This document shows, piece by piece, positions 1 to 8,863 of a DNA stretch of 64,000 nucleotides. The stretch covers positions 79,970 to 143,969 of the forward strand of contig CAZICM010000022.1 of the NCBI GenBank assembly GCA_964537685.1, written 5' to 3'. A program made the translations under genes and the position numbers. Numbering within the stretch: position 1 is the first letter of the stretch; every line of letters starts with the position of its first letter. The DNA comes from CAZICM01 sp964537685. GTDB lineage: Bacteria > Myxococcota_A > Polyangia > Polyangiales > Polyangiaceae. The notes beneath the pieces were generated by a model, which was given only the letters and a program-made list of their open reading frames with translations, had not been told where the DNA came from and did no database searches.

Positions 1-420
1 CCGTTGCATGCTCTGGGCCTTGTTCCGGACAAATCGAGCCAGCTCTACAAAAGGCACGTTCACCGGGCACTCTTTTTGGGCCAGCACCGGGTCGGGCACA
101 TGCGAAAGCGCTATGGCCGCCGCGTCAAAGTCAGGCATGTTCCGGGTGGACGCCAAAACCACCGTCATCAATCCTGGATAAGCGCCCTGGGACTTCGCCA
201 TGCGCTCGGCTTCGCCCATATCGCAGCGTCCACAGGCAATGCACCGCGAAAAACGGCTGAGCTGCTCGCGTTCGTCGGGCTCCACCGAAGGAAGCCTGTC
301 CGCATCGTAATTTTCATGAAAGAGCGCAAGCCCCGCCTTCCTTTTTCCAAACAGGCGTACCAGCGTCACTTTAATGAGCGAACGCGCCAAGACAAATAGC
401 GCCAAGACCCGAGCTGCCAC
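1..420 (-). CDS. 4Fe-4S ferredoxin-type protein (partial, 3' end outside window)
   Basis: Translating the minus strand from a GTG at 420 gives 140 uninterrupted codons to the window edge, so the C-terminus is missing. The first ~30 residues are hydrophobic and basic. An iron-sulfur pattern CIACGRC lies at residues 60-66 and a further Cys sits in KECPVNVP at about residue 118; this C-x2-C-x2-C...CP spacing is typical of a single [4Fe-4S] cluster, so an electron-transfer or redox role is likely. An in-frame TAG just upstream rules out a longer N-terminus; AGGGAG lies unusually close to the GTG. It is transcribed divergently from the sigma factor gene on its right. The family is inferred from the cysteine pattern; the redox partner is unknown. 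Confidence 0.7.
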   Translation of the reverse strand, partial: MAARVLALFVLARSLIKVTLVRLFGKRKAGLALFHENYDADRLPSVEPDEREQLSRFSRCIACGRCDMGEAERMAKSQGAYPGLMTVVLASTRNMPDFDAAAIALSHVPDPVLAQKECPVNVPFVELARFVRNKAQSMQR

Positions 421-732
421 CAGCTCCCTCTATCCCGATTTCATCCAGAGCGCGAGAGGTTCTATGTGGCCACCTAGCATCAGCGCACAATCGCGTTCAC
501 AAAACGGGGAAAGGTTTTGGTTTTGGCTTCGTACATAGGGAATCGTTTAAGGGCCTTTGGCCAATTTCAGGCCGCTGGGCCGATTCCCCTATGACAAGAG
601 CGCCCTACCCGCTCCCAACGGAATTCTATCTTCGCCGATGGAGAACACGGGTTTCGCCGCCGGATTCTTTTGTTCAGCCCAGCGCTGCACGGGTTTGGCA
701 AAGGGGCGCCGGACGTTTAGGAATTGGCACAC
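421..732. other. Divergent intergenic region with an imperfect inverted repeat
   Basis: About 310 bases separate the ferredoxin-like gene and the sigma factor gene, which point away from each other, so promoters for both should lie here. The clearest structure is an inverted repeat: ATAGGGAATCG at 535-545 against CGATTCCCCTAT at 581-592, pairing with a single bulged base. The 35-base loop holds a second small hairpin, GGCCTTTGGCC at 552-562. There is no T-tract after it, so it does not look like an intrinsic terminator. It could be an operator or a leader RNA structure. I saw no convincing coding potential or tRNA. Confidence 0.45.
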
Positions 733-1392
733 ATGCTGCTTTGCATATCCAGCATGAAGAGCCAATCGATATCCCAGCACACCGGCAGCCGTAAGACCGC
801 CGAGTATCTTTCTCTTTCAGACGAACAAGCGTTGCTGCAAGGCATGCTCGCCGGCGAGGCGCAGGCGTGGCGTATGTTTCATCAGCGTTTCCGCGGGCTC
901 ATCTGGCGCTGCATTACCAAAATGCTCGGGCGCCATGCCAACGAAGAAGATGTGCGCGAGGTGTATGCGACGCTGATGGTGCAGCTTTTGTCGAACGACA
1001 TGCATAAACTGCGCAGTTTCGATCCGGAGCGGGGCAACCGTTTAAGCTCGTGGCTTGGGCTTTTGGCAACGCATTGCGCCTGTGACTATGCGCGCGGGCA
1101 GCGCCGCTACGATCAGCAGGCACCTCTCGGCGAGGACGATTGGATGGAGAGTGATGTGCCTTCGCCTTACGAGGTGGTGGTGCACAAAGAGCGGATGCTG
1201 CAGCTTTCGAGTGCGCTTTCGGCGCTGACCGAAAAAGACAGGGAATTTGTGACGCTGTATTTCGGCGAGGATCTTCCGGCCGAGCAGGTGGCGCAGCGCA
1301 TGCAAATCAGCCTGAATACGGTGTATTCGAAGCGCAGTAAGATTCAGGCGCGGCTATGCGAGATGATGAGCGAGGGGAAGCTCGCAGCCTAG
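733..1392 (+). CDS. ECF-like RNA polymerase sigma factor
   Basis: Sigma-70 family protein of about 219 residues that would direct RNA polymerase to a small regulon. Region 2 spans roughly residues 30-115, with the core-binding helices (AWRMFHQRFRGLIW) and an aromatic/basic stretch ending in CDYARGQRRY. Region 4 covers about residues 155-215, with LTEKDREFVTLYF and the helix-turn-helix AEQVAQRMQISLNTVYSKR. Regions 1 and 3 are absent, as in extracytoplasmic-function sigmas. The start is uncertain: ATG 733 has AGGA ten bases upstream, TTG 724 is closer to it, and ATG 754 is a shorter alternative. No anti-sigma factor is adjacent; the two downstream genes are lipoproteins that could be co-transcribed. 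Confidence 0.85.
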   Translation: MLLCISSMKSQSISQHTGSRKTAEYLSLSDEQALLQGMLAGEAQAWRMFHQRFRGLIWRCITKMLGRHANEEDVREVYATLMVQLLSNDMHKLRSFDPERGNRLSSWLGLLATHCACDYARGQRRYDQQAPLGEDDWMESDVPSPYEVVVHKERMLQLSSALSALTEKDREFVTLYFGEDLPAEQVAQRMQISLNTVYSKRSKIQARLCEMMSEGKLAA

Positions 1393-1429
1393 GGATGAGC
1401 ATGATATTGGGTTGGCTTGGAGATAGCCC

Positions 1430-2281
1430 ATGCCGTTTAAAGCCAATCCAAGCCGGATTCATTTATTTCGCGGGATCATCTTGGGGCTTTGCGCGCTGGC
1501 GGGCGCGGGCTGCAGCGGAACGGGCGATGGGGGCGGAGGCGATATGCCTTCGGAACCCAATAAAAATCCCTACGGCAACTGCGATCGCATCACCGATATC
1601 AACAAAGAAGCGGTGTGGCTGAATCCGGCCGATGAAAACAGCGAACAGTGCAAACAGCCGCCCGATCATTATGTGTGCGTTTCGGGCGTAACCGTTGTCG
1701 CCATCGATAAATACGATGAAACGGGCGATGGAGCCTCGGGCAATTACTATGTGCAAGATTCGCTGGAGATGCCCGTTCCCTATTCGGGGATGACACTGTA
1801 CGCGCCTTCGTTTAGCCCTCCCGATCTTAGGCTGGGTCCGGGCGATGTGGTCGATGTGGCGGGGACCTTTACCGAATTTCTTGGGCCGTCCGGCGGCGGT
1901 TTTGGCGAATGCAAGACGCTTCCCGAAATCGGCGGGGCGGTCAGTCTGCGCTTTGAAGGCGGCTTGGCCACACCGACGGTGATTCCGCTTTCGGATCTGT
2001 ACACCTATGCGAGCGCCCGCAAATACATCGGCATGCTCGTGCGCGTGGAAAACGTTGTGATCGCCGATAAACCGAGCTCCAGCGGAGGGCGCTACACGGC
2101 CATTCTCAAGGTCGATCAAGCCATTCCGGCGGCCGATGTGCCAAGGATTTCAAACGAATTGTTTGCGCTGCAGGATATGGGTATCGATGAAGGCCATACG
2201 TTCAAGTCCATTACCGGTGTGCTGACGTATTTTTACGGGTTTAAGATTGCACCGCGAAACGCTGCCGATCTCGTGCCCTGA
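1430..2281 (+). CDS. Exported lipoprotein, function unknown
   Basis: Predicted 283-residue lipoprotein. A basic N-terminus and hydrophobic segment end in LAGAGC at Cys28, followed by a Gly-rich spacer, which fits signal peptidase II processing and lipid anchoring. The mature part includes VCVSGVTVVAIDKY, YYVQDS and LGPGDVVDVAGTFTEF, which read like OB-fold proteins in which a value is reported as passing into or out of a binding module; this comparison is tentative. The TGA overlaps the ATG of the next gene by one base (TGATG), so the two are translationally coupled and probably act together at the cell envelope. No catalytic motif is visible. Confidence 0.7.
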   Translation: MPFKANPSRIHLFRGIILGLCALAGAGCSGTGDGGGGDMPSEPNKNPYGNCDRITDINKEAVWLNPADENSEQCKQPPDHYVCVSGVTVVAIDKYDETGDGASGNYYVQDSLEMPVPYSGMTLYAPSFSPPDLRLGPGDVVDVAGTFTEFLGPSGGGFGECKTLPEIGGAVSLRFEGGLATPTVIPLSDLYTYASARKYIGMLVRVENVVIADKPSSSGGRYTAILKVDQAIPAADVPRISNELFALQDMGIDEGHTFKSITGVLTYFYGFKIAPRNAADLVP

Positions 2282-4740
2282 TGCGCTTCGTTGCTTCGAT
2301 AGGTAGGCCGCTGACGGCTGTGTTGCTGGGTGTTCTGGGCTGCGGTGCCACGGCGCCGTCCACAGGGGGCCAGCCCCTTCTTCCGCCTCCTCAAGGTGCC
2401 TTTGGACCTCAGGCCGAAACGCCTATCGGGCATATCGAAATTCGCAAACATCCTCAGAAGCCGACGCTGGCGCTGGTCACGCGCGAGGGCGATCCGATGC
2501 CGGCGCTGTCGGCTACTTTCGCGGTGAATACGCCTCAATCGGTAACGGCGGCGCTGTCGGCGGTGGTGGAAGTGCGGTTGAAGGCGGCCGGTTTGGATGT
2601 CGATACGCATGTCGATCGGGCTTCGTTCCGGGTGCGTATGCTGGTGCCCAGCCGGGAGCGCCATGCCCTATTTTTCTCGGCGCTGCTCGATGCGCTCGTC
2701 CGTCCTATTGTGCCTTCGAGCGCTGAAACGGTGCTGGCGGCCGAGAGGGCCGATGCGTTAAAGCGCAATGCGCTGGACGATCGCTCACTCGCGGAAGTGG
2801 CGGAGTGCGCGCTTGAGTTGGGCGCCGTGCCGGGCGAGGTGTTTATCGATCCCCGTTCGGCGGCGGGCGCGGCTGAATTGGAGGCGTACAGGGCGAGTGC
2901 CTTGCATCTGGGGAGGATGGCCATCGGTGCTGTTGGGCCGAATGAATTTTGTCTGCAAACGGCGGCTTTGCTCGAAGGGATGGGGCAATGGCCAAACGGC
3001 CCCGCGGCGCCGGCCACTTGGCCGCAGGCCAATACGAATTCGGTCTATCGGACGGCGGAGCTGGGGCGCGGACAGGCTCGTTTGATTAGCTCGGTGCGGG
3101 TGGGCAATCCTCTGTCGGCGGCGGCGGCGGCGGAACGTTTGGGCGCGGCGGATTCGCCGCTTTCGGCCAGGCTTTCGGCGCTGGGCGATCCATTCCGGAT
3201 TGCGGAAGTGAGCGGGATTGCCCGGACCCACGGCGGTTGTGTGAAGGTGGTGCTGGAGAGCGATGGTGCGGCGCCCGCAACGATGGACAAGAATGCGGCT
3301 GCGGCTGCGGCGCTTTTGTATCAAGAGCTTCAGCAAGAGCTATCGGAGCCGGGCGATCAGCATGTAGCGGCGCGGCAAATTCTAAAAGCGGCCGATCCTC
3401 GGGAATGTGCGGCGCGGGCATCGTGGTGGGCGCTTTCGGGTTCGGTCGCTGCGGTGGCCGATCGCTACACGACGGTATTGGCGCTGCCTGTGGGCGATGC
3501 AGGTACATCGGGGTCTTCGTTTTCAGGCGATTTGGAGCGGCTGCTAACATCTTCGCGTTCGGCTGTGCCCGAAGCGCGGCAGCGGGTGGAGCGGGGTCAG
3601 GGCGAGCTATGGGTGCTGCTCGCGGGCCTGTGCGGCGCGGATGAAGAAGGCAGTCATGATGCGGGTCTGACAGCGCTGGCCACGCTATCGGTGACCCAGG
3701 CGAGAAGAGCCGGAAGCGATGTGACGCTGGAGCCTTGGATAACGGCGGATGGGATAGGCATCCTCGCTCATGCGCCATTTCGCGATGAAACAGAAAGCAA
3801 ACGCGCGCTTGCAATTCGGGTGGCCAATGCGGCGGCGCGCACACTGCTTGGGACGCCTCTGTCGTCGGAAGCGCTTTCGTCGGCGCGGGCTTCGCAGCTC
3901 GGATTTTTAGAACAAAGCACGGGGCATCATGGAATCGCCTTTGAATCGCTGCTGGGCGCGCTCTCGCCCGATCGGCCATCGGCGCTTTTGCCCTTTGGTT
4001 TATGGAACCGCGTAGCTCAGAGCAGCATGGATTTGGTCGCGCTTCGTTTTCAGGCATTTGCCGCGGAGCCGCTGCGCATTGCGGTGCTGGCCAACGCCGA
4101 TGCCGAACAAGCTCAGATCGCGGTGCAAGCGGCCCAGCGCTGGATGGCTCCTTCGCGGGATATTCGGATGTGCAAGCCGCCTCTTTTATCGAGCGCAAAG
4201 CCTGGGCGTATCGATCTGCGGCTGCCTAAAGAAGCGGTATTGGGACAAGCCTTGCTGGGCGCGCCGATGCCGGCGGCTGGAAAGCCCGGTTACGATCTCG
4301 CGTATTTTACGGCGCTGGCGCTGGATGGGCGGGGCGGTTTGCTCGAAACGGCGCTTGGGGCCTCGCGTTTTGCGGCGCATGCGACGGCGCGAATGGTGGG
4401 AGGCGCGGAAAACGCGGCCCTGGTGATCGACGTGCGGGCTCCTTCGGATTCGCTGAGCGAAGCTATCGATCAAGTAAAGGCATTGTTGAAGGAGCTGGCT
4501 CAAAACGGGCTTTCCGCGCAGGCGATGGCGAGGGCGGCGGCGCTTTCCGCCGAGGCTTCGCTCAAGGCCCGCTCGGAGCCGCGGCTTCGTATCGCGGAAC
4601 TGTGGACGGGCAGGAGCACTGTTCCTGAAAGCCTGGCCCAAGCAGCGCCGCCTCAGCCGATGTTGAAAGAGTTTTTGGGGCGGGTTTTGCGGGAGGAGTC
4701 GTTGGTGGTGGTGGACGCCAGACCGACGACGGGTCCTTAA
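2281..4740 (+). CDS. M16-like (insulinase-fold) lipoprotein, probably non-catalytic
   Basis: An 819-residue protein with a signal segment ending in VLGC (Cys21), so probably a lipoprotein. The body has the low-complexity Ala/Leu-rich helices and repeated alpha-beta halves of M16 family proteins: an N-terminal unit (about residues 75-250) and later units, including one near residues 530-800. The zinc motif HxxEH of active M16 peptidases is not visible anywhere, so I infer a structural or chaperone-like subunit, as M16B partners often are. No separate catalytic M16 partner is seen in the window. It is coupled to the preceding lipoprotein by a TGATG overlap. Family assignment rests on overall pattern, so moderate confidence. 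Confidence 0.6.
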   Translation: MRFVASIGRPLTAVLLGVLGCGATAPSTGGQPLLPPPQGAFGPQAETPIGHIEIRKHPQKPTLALVTREGDPMPALSATFAVNTPQSVTAALSAVVEVRLKAAGLDVDTHVDRASFRVRMLVPSRERHALFFSALLDALVRPIVPSSAETVLAAERADALKRNALDDRSLAEVAECALELGAVPGEVFIDPRSAAGAAELEAYRASALHLGRMAIGAVGPNEFCLQTAALLEGMGQWPNGPAAPATWPQANTNSVYRTAELGRGQARLISSVRVGNPLSAAAAAERLGAADSPLSARLSALGDPFRIAEVSGIARTHGGCVKVVLESDGAAPATMDKNAAAAAALLYQELQQELSEPGDQHVAARQILKAADPRECAARASWWALSGSVAAVADRYTTVLALPVGDAGTSGSSFSGDLERLLTSSRSAVPEARQRVERGQGELWVLLAGLCGADEEGSHDAGLTALATLSVTQARRAGSDVTLEPWITADGIGILAHAPFRDETESKRALAIRVANAAARTLLGTPLSSEALSSARASQLGFLEQSTGHHGIAFESLLGALSPDRPSALLPFGLWNRVAQSSMDLVALRFQAFAAEPLRIAVLANADAEQAQIAVQAAQRWMAPSRDIRMCKPPLLSSAKPGRIDLRLPKEAVLGQALLGAPMPAAGKPGYDLAYFTALALDGRGGLLETALGASRFAAHATARMVGGAENAALVIDVRAPSDSLSEAIDQVKALLKELAQNGLSAQAMARAAALSAEASLKARSEPRLRIAELWTGRSTVPESLAQAAPPQPMLKEFLGRVLREESLVVVDARPTTGP

Positions 4741-4819
4741 AATCGAGGCCGGGACACCCAAAGCCTGAATGTTCAAATCAAATACTTAAGATTCCGATAA
4801 CTCGCTATGCTGCGCGCGC

Positions 4820-7096
4820 TTGGAGATCGCGTCACTTTGCCCATTCACCGTAGGCACCGTTCTGTGGCAAGGCCACGGCGGCGGATGGACGCTCACCACA
4901 TGTGTAAAGGGAACCTTTAAGCTCTTACAGGGGCGCGAGGCCGCGATAGCCGAACAGCAGGAGGCCATCACCGGCGATCGTTATTTCACGGGACCCACAT
5001 CGAGCTTGTACGCGCCAAGCGATATCGTTCCGTACAAGCCAAAAACGGATGTCGTGGTCGTGGGGCACGCTTATGCGCCGGGCGGATCGCCCATGGAAGC
5101 CTTGGTGGCCCGTTTTACGATCGGTGATTTAAGCAAATCCATTGGAATTGTAGGCGATCGGGTATGGACCGAAGGCCCTTATGGGTTGGAGCCCAGTCCA
5201 CCTTCACCGTTTACGCGAATGCCACTCCGCTACGAGCGGGCGGCGAGAGGCATTGGCAATCCCATTGGCGTCGACCTGGCAACGCCTCCCATGGCAGGCG
5301 CCCGGGCGCTTCCCAATTTAGAGCCCGCCGATGATGAAAACGCTGGGGATATCACGATTGGATGCGGGCCTATTCCCTCGAATTGGACACCCCGCCGTTC
5401 GCTATTGACAGCGATGGAGCTTTCGTGGGTGGCCGAGGGCTGCCGAACGCCTGTTCCAGAAAGCTTTAATTTTGGTTTTTACAATTCGGCGCCGGCCGAT
5501 CAGCAGATTTCGATGCTGAGACAGGGCGCGAAAATCGTGCTCGAGAATCTGCATCCGGAGTTTCCGCGGCTGGAAACCCGGCTTCCGCATATTCGTCCCA
5601 AAGCATTTTTAATCGATAGAACGACACAGCGGGGAAGCGAGATTGCGCTGCGCTGCGACACGGTATGGCTGGATACCGATAGGGCTTTGGCGGTGTTGAT
5701 TTGGCGAGGTCTAACCGATGTGCCTTCGGAGGATTTAAGGGCGCTTGGAACGCTTGCGGTCGCGGCCGAAATGAAGGGGCAAGACCTGCGTTTTAAGCAT
5801 ATTGAGAGGCTGCTCCGGGAAGAGGGATTTTCATCGGCCGAAACCGAAAGCTTTACGATGAGCGATGCGAGTCCGCTCAATCATCGCTACGACGGCTTTA
5901 TCCCTCCCGAATTGGCAGGCAGTCCGGCCGAGCAGGCGATGTCTCAAGCTCTGCGGAAAACGGCGAATCTCAGCATGCACGAGGGGGCGGCCGCGCTTCC
6001 AGGCGTGGTTATCCACGATACAGGGCGCGGGTCGAGCGCACCTCCGCCCCCGCCGATTTCCCAGATTCCGCCTACGCTTCCATCGGGGCCTTGGGTACCC
6101 AGCCCGGGTGCGGAGGATGCCGAGGAAGATGGGCAAAACGCGGAGACCGTAACCAAGAAACTGAGCGTGAAGGGCGTTCGATCCAGCGTGGGTCCGCTGC
6201 GCGCATCGGCGCCCGAGCTTCAAAAAACGGCGCGCGATGAAGGCGATGAGCCTTCCGCCGAAACCGTGACGCAAAAGCTCGATGTCAAAAAGGCGCGCGC
6301 TTCGATGGCCTCGCTGCCTTCTATCGCTTCAGCGCATACACCGCGGCCGGCCGATGAGACATCCAATGTGCCTACATCGGAATCGCCGACACTTCCTCGT
6401 CATGCCCAGCCAGGCGAACCCGCCGCCGCGCCAAAACCTTTACCCGCTGCCGCCGCCAAGGCTGTACGTCCCGCGGCTCCCGCAGCTCCAAAACCGGCCG
6501 CTCCCGCAGCTCCAAAACCGGCAGCTCCGGCTGCTCCAAGAGCCCCGGCCCCTGCGGCTCCAAAACCGGCCGCTCCCGCAGCTCCAAAACCTGCGGCTCC
6601 CGCGGCTCCAAGAGCTCCTTTGCCGGCTGCACCTTCACCTCGAGCATCCGCAGCACCTTCCCCTGCGGCCGCGCCAAAAATTGCACCCAGCGCACCCCAG
6701 GCGCCCGCGGCCCCTCGCTCTCCATCGCCCGCCCCACGGCCGGCGATAACAGCGCCTCCCGCCGAACCAGCCCGGCATTCCACGCCGCCCCGGCCGGCGC
6801 TCGTAACACCGGTTCCGCCCTCCCCATCGCCTTCTTCGCCAAGCCAATTACCGCCCAAACCGGCCATGGTCGCGGCGCCCCATCAGCAAACCACCATGCG
6901 CCTGCTCAGCCTTCAGGACTATGCCCGGGTTGAGGCTGGACTCGAGCGCGGCGATATCGGCGCCGTACTTTCAAAATTCAAACTCGATCCAGAAGGGCTC
7001 GACGCCAATCGAGCCCACTGGAAAGATCAAATTCGTTCGAGCCACGCGCTTTCGCTTTTATTTGAGGAGGCGCTTGAAGCGGCGCGCTGGGAATAA
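4820..7096 (+). CDS. DUF2169 domain protein with Pro/Ala-rich linker
   Basis: A 758-residue protein. The N-terminal ~300 residues match DUF2169: it opens with FTVGTVLWQGHGGGWTLT and continues with KGTFKL and later VVVGHAYAPGG and LSWVAEG. This domain is common in Myxococcota and is often found near type VI secretion genes; none are seen here. Residues ~400-680 are a disordered linker rich in Pro, Ala and Lys, including near-identical repeats. The last ~60 residues form a separate helical module starting at MRLLSLQDYARVEAGL. The reading frame opens at TTG 4820 with no clear ribosome binding site; no in-frame ATG lies near, so the exact start is uncertain. Confidence 0.75.
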   Translation: MEIASLCPFTVGTVLWQGHGGGWTLTTCVKGTFKLLQGREAAIAEQQEAITGDRYFTGPTSSLYAPSDIVPYKPKTDVVVVGHAYAPGGSPMEALVARFTIGDLSKSIGIVGDRVWTEGPYGLEPSPPSPFTRMPLRYERAARGIGNPIGVDLATPPMAGARALPNLEPADDENAGDITIGCGPIPSNWTPRRSLLTAMELSWVAEGCRTPVPESFNFGFYNSAPADQQISMLRQGAKIVLENLHPEFPRLETRLPHIRPKAFLIDRTTQRGSEIALRCDTVWLDTDRALAVLIWRGLTDVPSEDLRALGTLAVAAEMKGQDLRFKHIERLLREEGFSSAETESFTMSDASPLNHRYDGFIPPELAGSPAEQAMSQALRKTANLSMHEGAAALPGVVIHDTGRGSSAPPPPPISQIPPTLPSGPWVPSPGAEDAEEDGQNAETVTKKLSVKGVRSSVGPLRASAPELQKTARDEGDEPSAETVTQKLDVKKARASMASLPSIASAHTPRPADETSNVPTSESPTLPRHAQPGEPAAAPKPLPAAAAKAVRPAAPAAPKPAAPAAPKPAAPAAPRAPAPAAPKPAAPAAPKPAAPAAPRAPLPAAPSPRASAAPSPAAAPKIAPSAPQAPAAPRSPSPAPRPAITAPPAEPARHSTPPRPALVTPVPPSPSPSSPSQLPPKPAMVAAPHQQTTMRLLSLQDYARVEAGLERGDIGAVLSKFKLDPEGLDANRAHWKDQIRSSHALSLLFEEALEAARWE
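6474..6621 (+). repeat. In-frame tandem repeat encoding Pro/Ala/Lys linker
   Basis: Within the DUF2169 gene, units close to CCGGCCGCTCCCGCAGCTCC recur with about 21-24 base spacing and encode KPAAPAAP-type repeats. The copies at about 6494 and 6566 are identical over more than 20 bases, implying recent slippage or duplication. The reading frame is kept throughout, so copy number can vary without breaking the protein. It probably acts as a flexible spacer. Confidence 0.8.
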
Positions 7097-7119
7097 AGGC
7101 TTTTTCCTTTCCTTCGCTG

Positions 7120-7851
7120 CTACTCGGCATCGTCAAAAGAACAGGATTCACCATCCGAGTCCATCTCATCGAGATCGTCCTCGTCCTCATCCTCATTGTC
7201 TTCATCGCGCTCGTCTTCATCTTCATCGCTGGCAATCACGGGAAGGCGCCGCTTGCCCACCGGACCTTCATCGACGTAATCGCGAAGCGCCATCATGTCG
7301 TCCAGCGCATGAAGCTTGGCCAGCGCCTTCACTTCCACCTGGCGAATGCGCTCGCGCGTTAAATTCATAATCGCGCCCACATCTTCAAGCGTCGTTCCAC
7401 CCCGATCCGCCACATCCAGCGCGCAGCTTTCATTCATTTCCCACGCCTCGAGATCGGGGAAATTCAGCTTGATGGCGCCTGTGCGGGCCGACACATCCAA
7501 AAACAGATGATGCTTGCACGACACATAAGGACAGGGCCTAGGACCATCGGCACATTCGGCCCGGGTGCGCGGCTTTTGATACTGGGTATCGGGATACAGC
7601 ATCCGGCCGATTTCAAGCTCGCGCTTGGTCATGCGCTTGATGCTGATCGTGCGCGCCCGCACTTCGCGCTTGCGCCGGGAACGCCTCTGTTCGCGGGTAA
7701 TCGCCGTCGCGGCCGTGACAGGCGCAGCCTTCCGGGCCAAGGCGCCTTCAATCATCGCGCCATCTCCCTCTGAATCGCCGTCATCACGCTGCGTCTTGCT
7801 CATGGTGTCACGTCCACCAGCCAATTTCTTGAGATTGCCGCTCGTTGCCAT
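7120..7851 (-). CDS. Sigma-70 region-4-like DNA-binding protein with acidic tail
   Basis: A 243-residue protein starting at ATG 7851. The centre holds a cysteine/histidine cluster (RAECADGPRPCPYVSCKHH), which could bind a metal. It is followed by KLNFPDLEAWE and a sigma region 4 helix-turn-helix, TLEDVGAIMNLTRERIRQVE, near residues 160-185. There is no region 2, so it is not a complete sigma factor. The last ~40 residues are almost all Asp and Glu. Proteins with this cluster plus region 4 are known as small DNA-binding proteins of unclear role. It is convergent with the DUF2169 gene. A role in transcriptional regulation is inferred from the helix-turn-helix only. Confidence 0.75.
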   Translation of the reverse strand: MATSGNLKKLAGGRDTMSKTQRDDGDSEGDGAMIEGALARKAAPVTAATAITREQRRSRRKREVRARTISIKRMTKRELEIGRMLYPDTQYQKPRTRAECADGPRPCPYVSCKHHLFLDVSARTGAIKLNFPDLEAWEMNESCALDVADRGGTTLEDVGAIMNLTRERIRQVEVKALAKLHALDDMMALRDYVDEGPVGKRRLPVIASDEDEDERDEDNEDEDEDDLDEMDSDGESCSFDDAE

Positions 7852-7904
7852 CGTAAATGCGCCGCCTCCAAAAATGTCTTACCGAGCACGCACGATTCCC
7901 GTGA

Positions 7905-7925
7905 CGCTCGAATCCCGTTCGAGCG
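7905..7925. repeat. Short perfect inverted repeat upstream of the region-4-like gene
   Basis: CGCTCGAA at 7905-7912 and TTCGAGCG at 7918-7925 form an 8-bp stem with a 5-base loop, about 55 bases upstream of the ATG at 7851. It could be an operator or a leader hairpin. The rest of the 7852-8068 gap shows nothing I can support. Confidence 0.5.
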
Positions 7926-8068
7926 CCCAAGGGATCGTTTACTTCCACCGAAAATCGGCGTCCCTCCCCAACACTCCGCAGCGCGGGCAAGATCAACCCG
8001 TCCGTGCTGCGTCTACATCCCGTAGCAATCCCCAAAACGTCTTGTTTTACGCCGTAACGCCTACTTCG

Positions 8069-8629
8069 CTACTGCCCCACGGCGTGTTTAGAAAGCCTCG
8101 CCTGAACCATCAGGCGTTCTTCAATCATCGAGATTTTGGCCACCAAATCCTTGGCCAAAGATTCCGCGTTTGCGAGTTCGTTCGCAATTGCGCGCCCAGC
8201 GGGCTCGTTTTTACGCGGACCCGATGCATCCCGCAGCGTGTCGAAGATCTTGTCCAGGGTTCGTTCCAATTCTTCGATATCGCCTCGAACGAACAGAAAC
8301 TCCCGCTGAATCTCTTCGATCGTGTAGTCCTGGGCCATCATTTCCTTAATGCGCTGGATCTGACGGACCACACTCGCAGGGTACATGCCCTGAGAGCCCT
8401 GGTGCTTGCCCTTGCGCCCTACCCGGACGCTTCTGGGCAAGAGCCCAAGCTGCACATATTTCCGCAACGTCGCCTCGCTGAATTTGACGCCGTGGGCCGC
8501 GAAGATATCGAGGATCTCTGCGGAGCTGAGACCGGACTCGTGCTCGCGTTCAATCTTGTCCAGCACGTTTTCCGGAATTCTCTGCAAGGTACCCTCCGAT
8601 GCCGTTGGCTTCGCTCCGCTGTTTTGCAC
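8069..8629 (-). CDS. MerR-family transcriptional regulator
   Basis: Helix-turn-helix regulator of about 186 residues. The winged-helix signature is in GLSSAEILDIFAAHGVKFSE and ATLRKYVQLGLLPRS near residues 20-65; it is followed by a basic patch (VRVGRKGKHQG) and a long dimerisation helix, EEIQREFLFVRGDIEELER. No effector-binding domain follows, so the signal is unknown. The open frame extends back to a TTG at 8719, but a good promoter-like sequence lies inside that extension, so I prefer GTG 8629. It is divergent from the alpha/beta hydrolase gene and may regulate it, although that is only inferred from position. Confidence 0.75.
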   Translation of the reverse strand: MQNSGAKPTASEGTLQRIPENVLDKIEREHESGLSSAEILDIFAAHGVKFSEATLRKYVQLGLLPRSVRVGRKGKHQGSQGMYPASVVRQIQRIKEMMAQDYTIEEIQREFLFVRGDIEELERTLDKIFDTLRDASGPRKNEPAGRAIANELANAESLAKDLVAKISMIEERLMVQARLSKHAVGQ

Positions 8630-8664
8630 TGCTGTCTGCGGCGCGCTCCCAACTGACGCTCGCG

Positions 8665-8694
8665 AATGTATTCCACTGAATAGATTACAGTCAA
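8665..8694 (-). promoter_or_regulatory. Putative sigma-70-type promoter of the MerR gene
   Basis: Read on the minus strand, TTGACT (8694-8689) and TACATT (8670-8665) are separated by 18 bases. They lie 36 bases or more before the GTG at 8629 and overlap the in-frame upstream extension, which argues for the shorter protein. No mapped start site is available. Confidence 0.45.
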
Positions 8695-8863
8695 TACAAC
8701 GCTTAAAGATTATTAGCAAAAGATCGGGCCGATCGGCCTACAAAGGACATCGAGAAAATACATAGGACATATTTTGTCCGCCACAGGCATGGTGCATGAA
8801 GATTATGCTTGACGCGATCGAAACATCGTCGGGTGTGGCCTTCGGCTGTTAGGCTGCACGGCC

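Noticed and set aside
3086..4198. Long minus-strand open frame opposite the M16-like gene
   Set aside because: Low-complexity Pro/Ala/Arg translation and lies wholly inside a better gene with signal peptide; a shadow of codon bias.
8630..8719. N-terminal extension of the MerR gene from TTG 8719
   Set aside because: The extension contains a promoter-like sequence and has no regulator-type residues; GTG 8629 gives a normal start.
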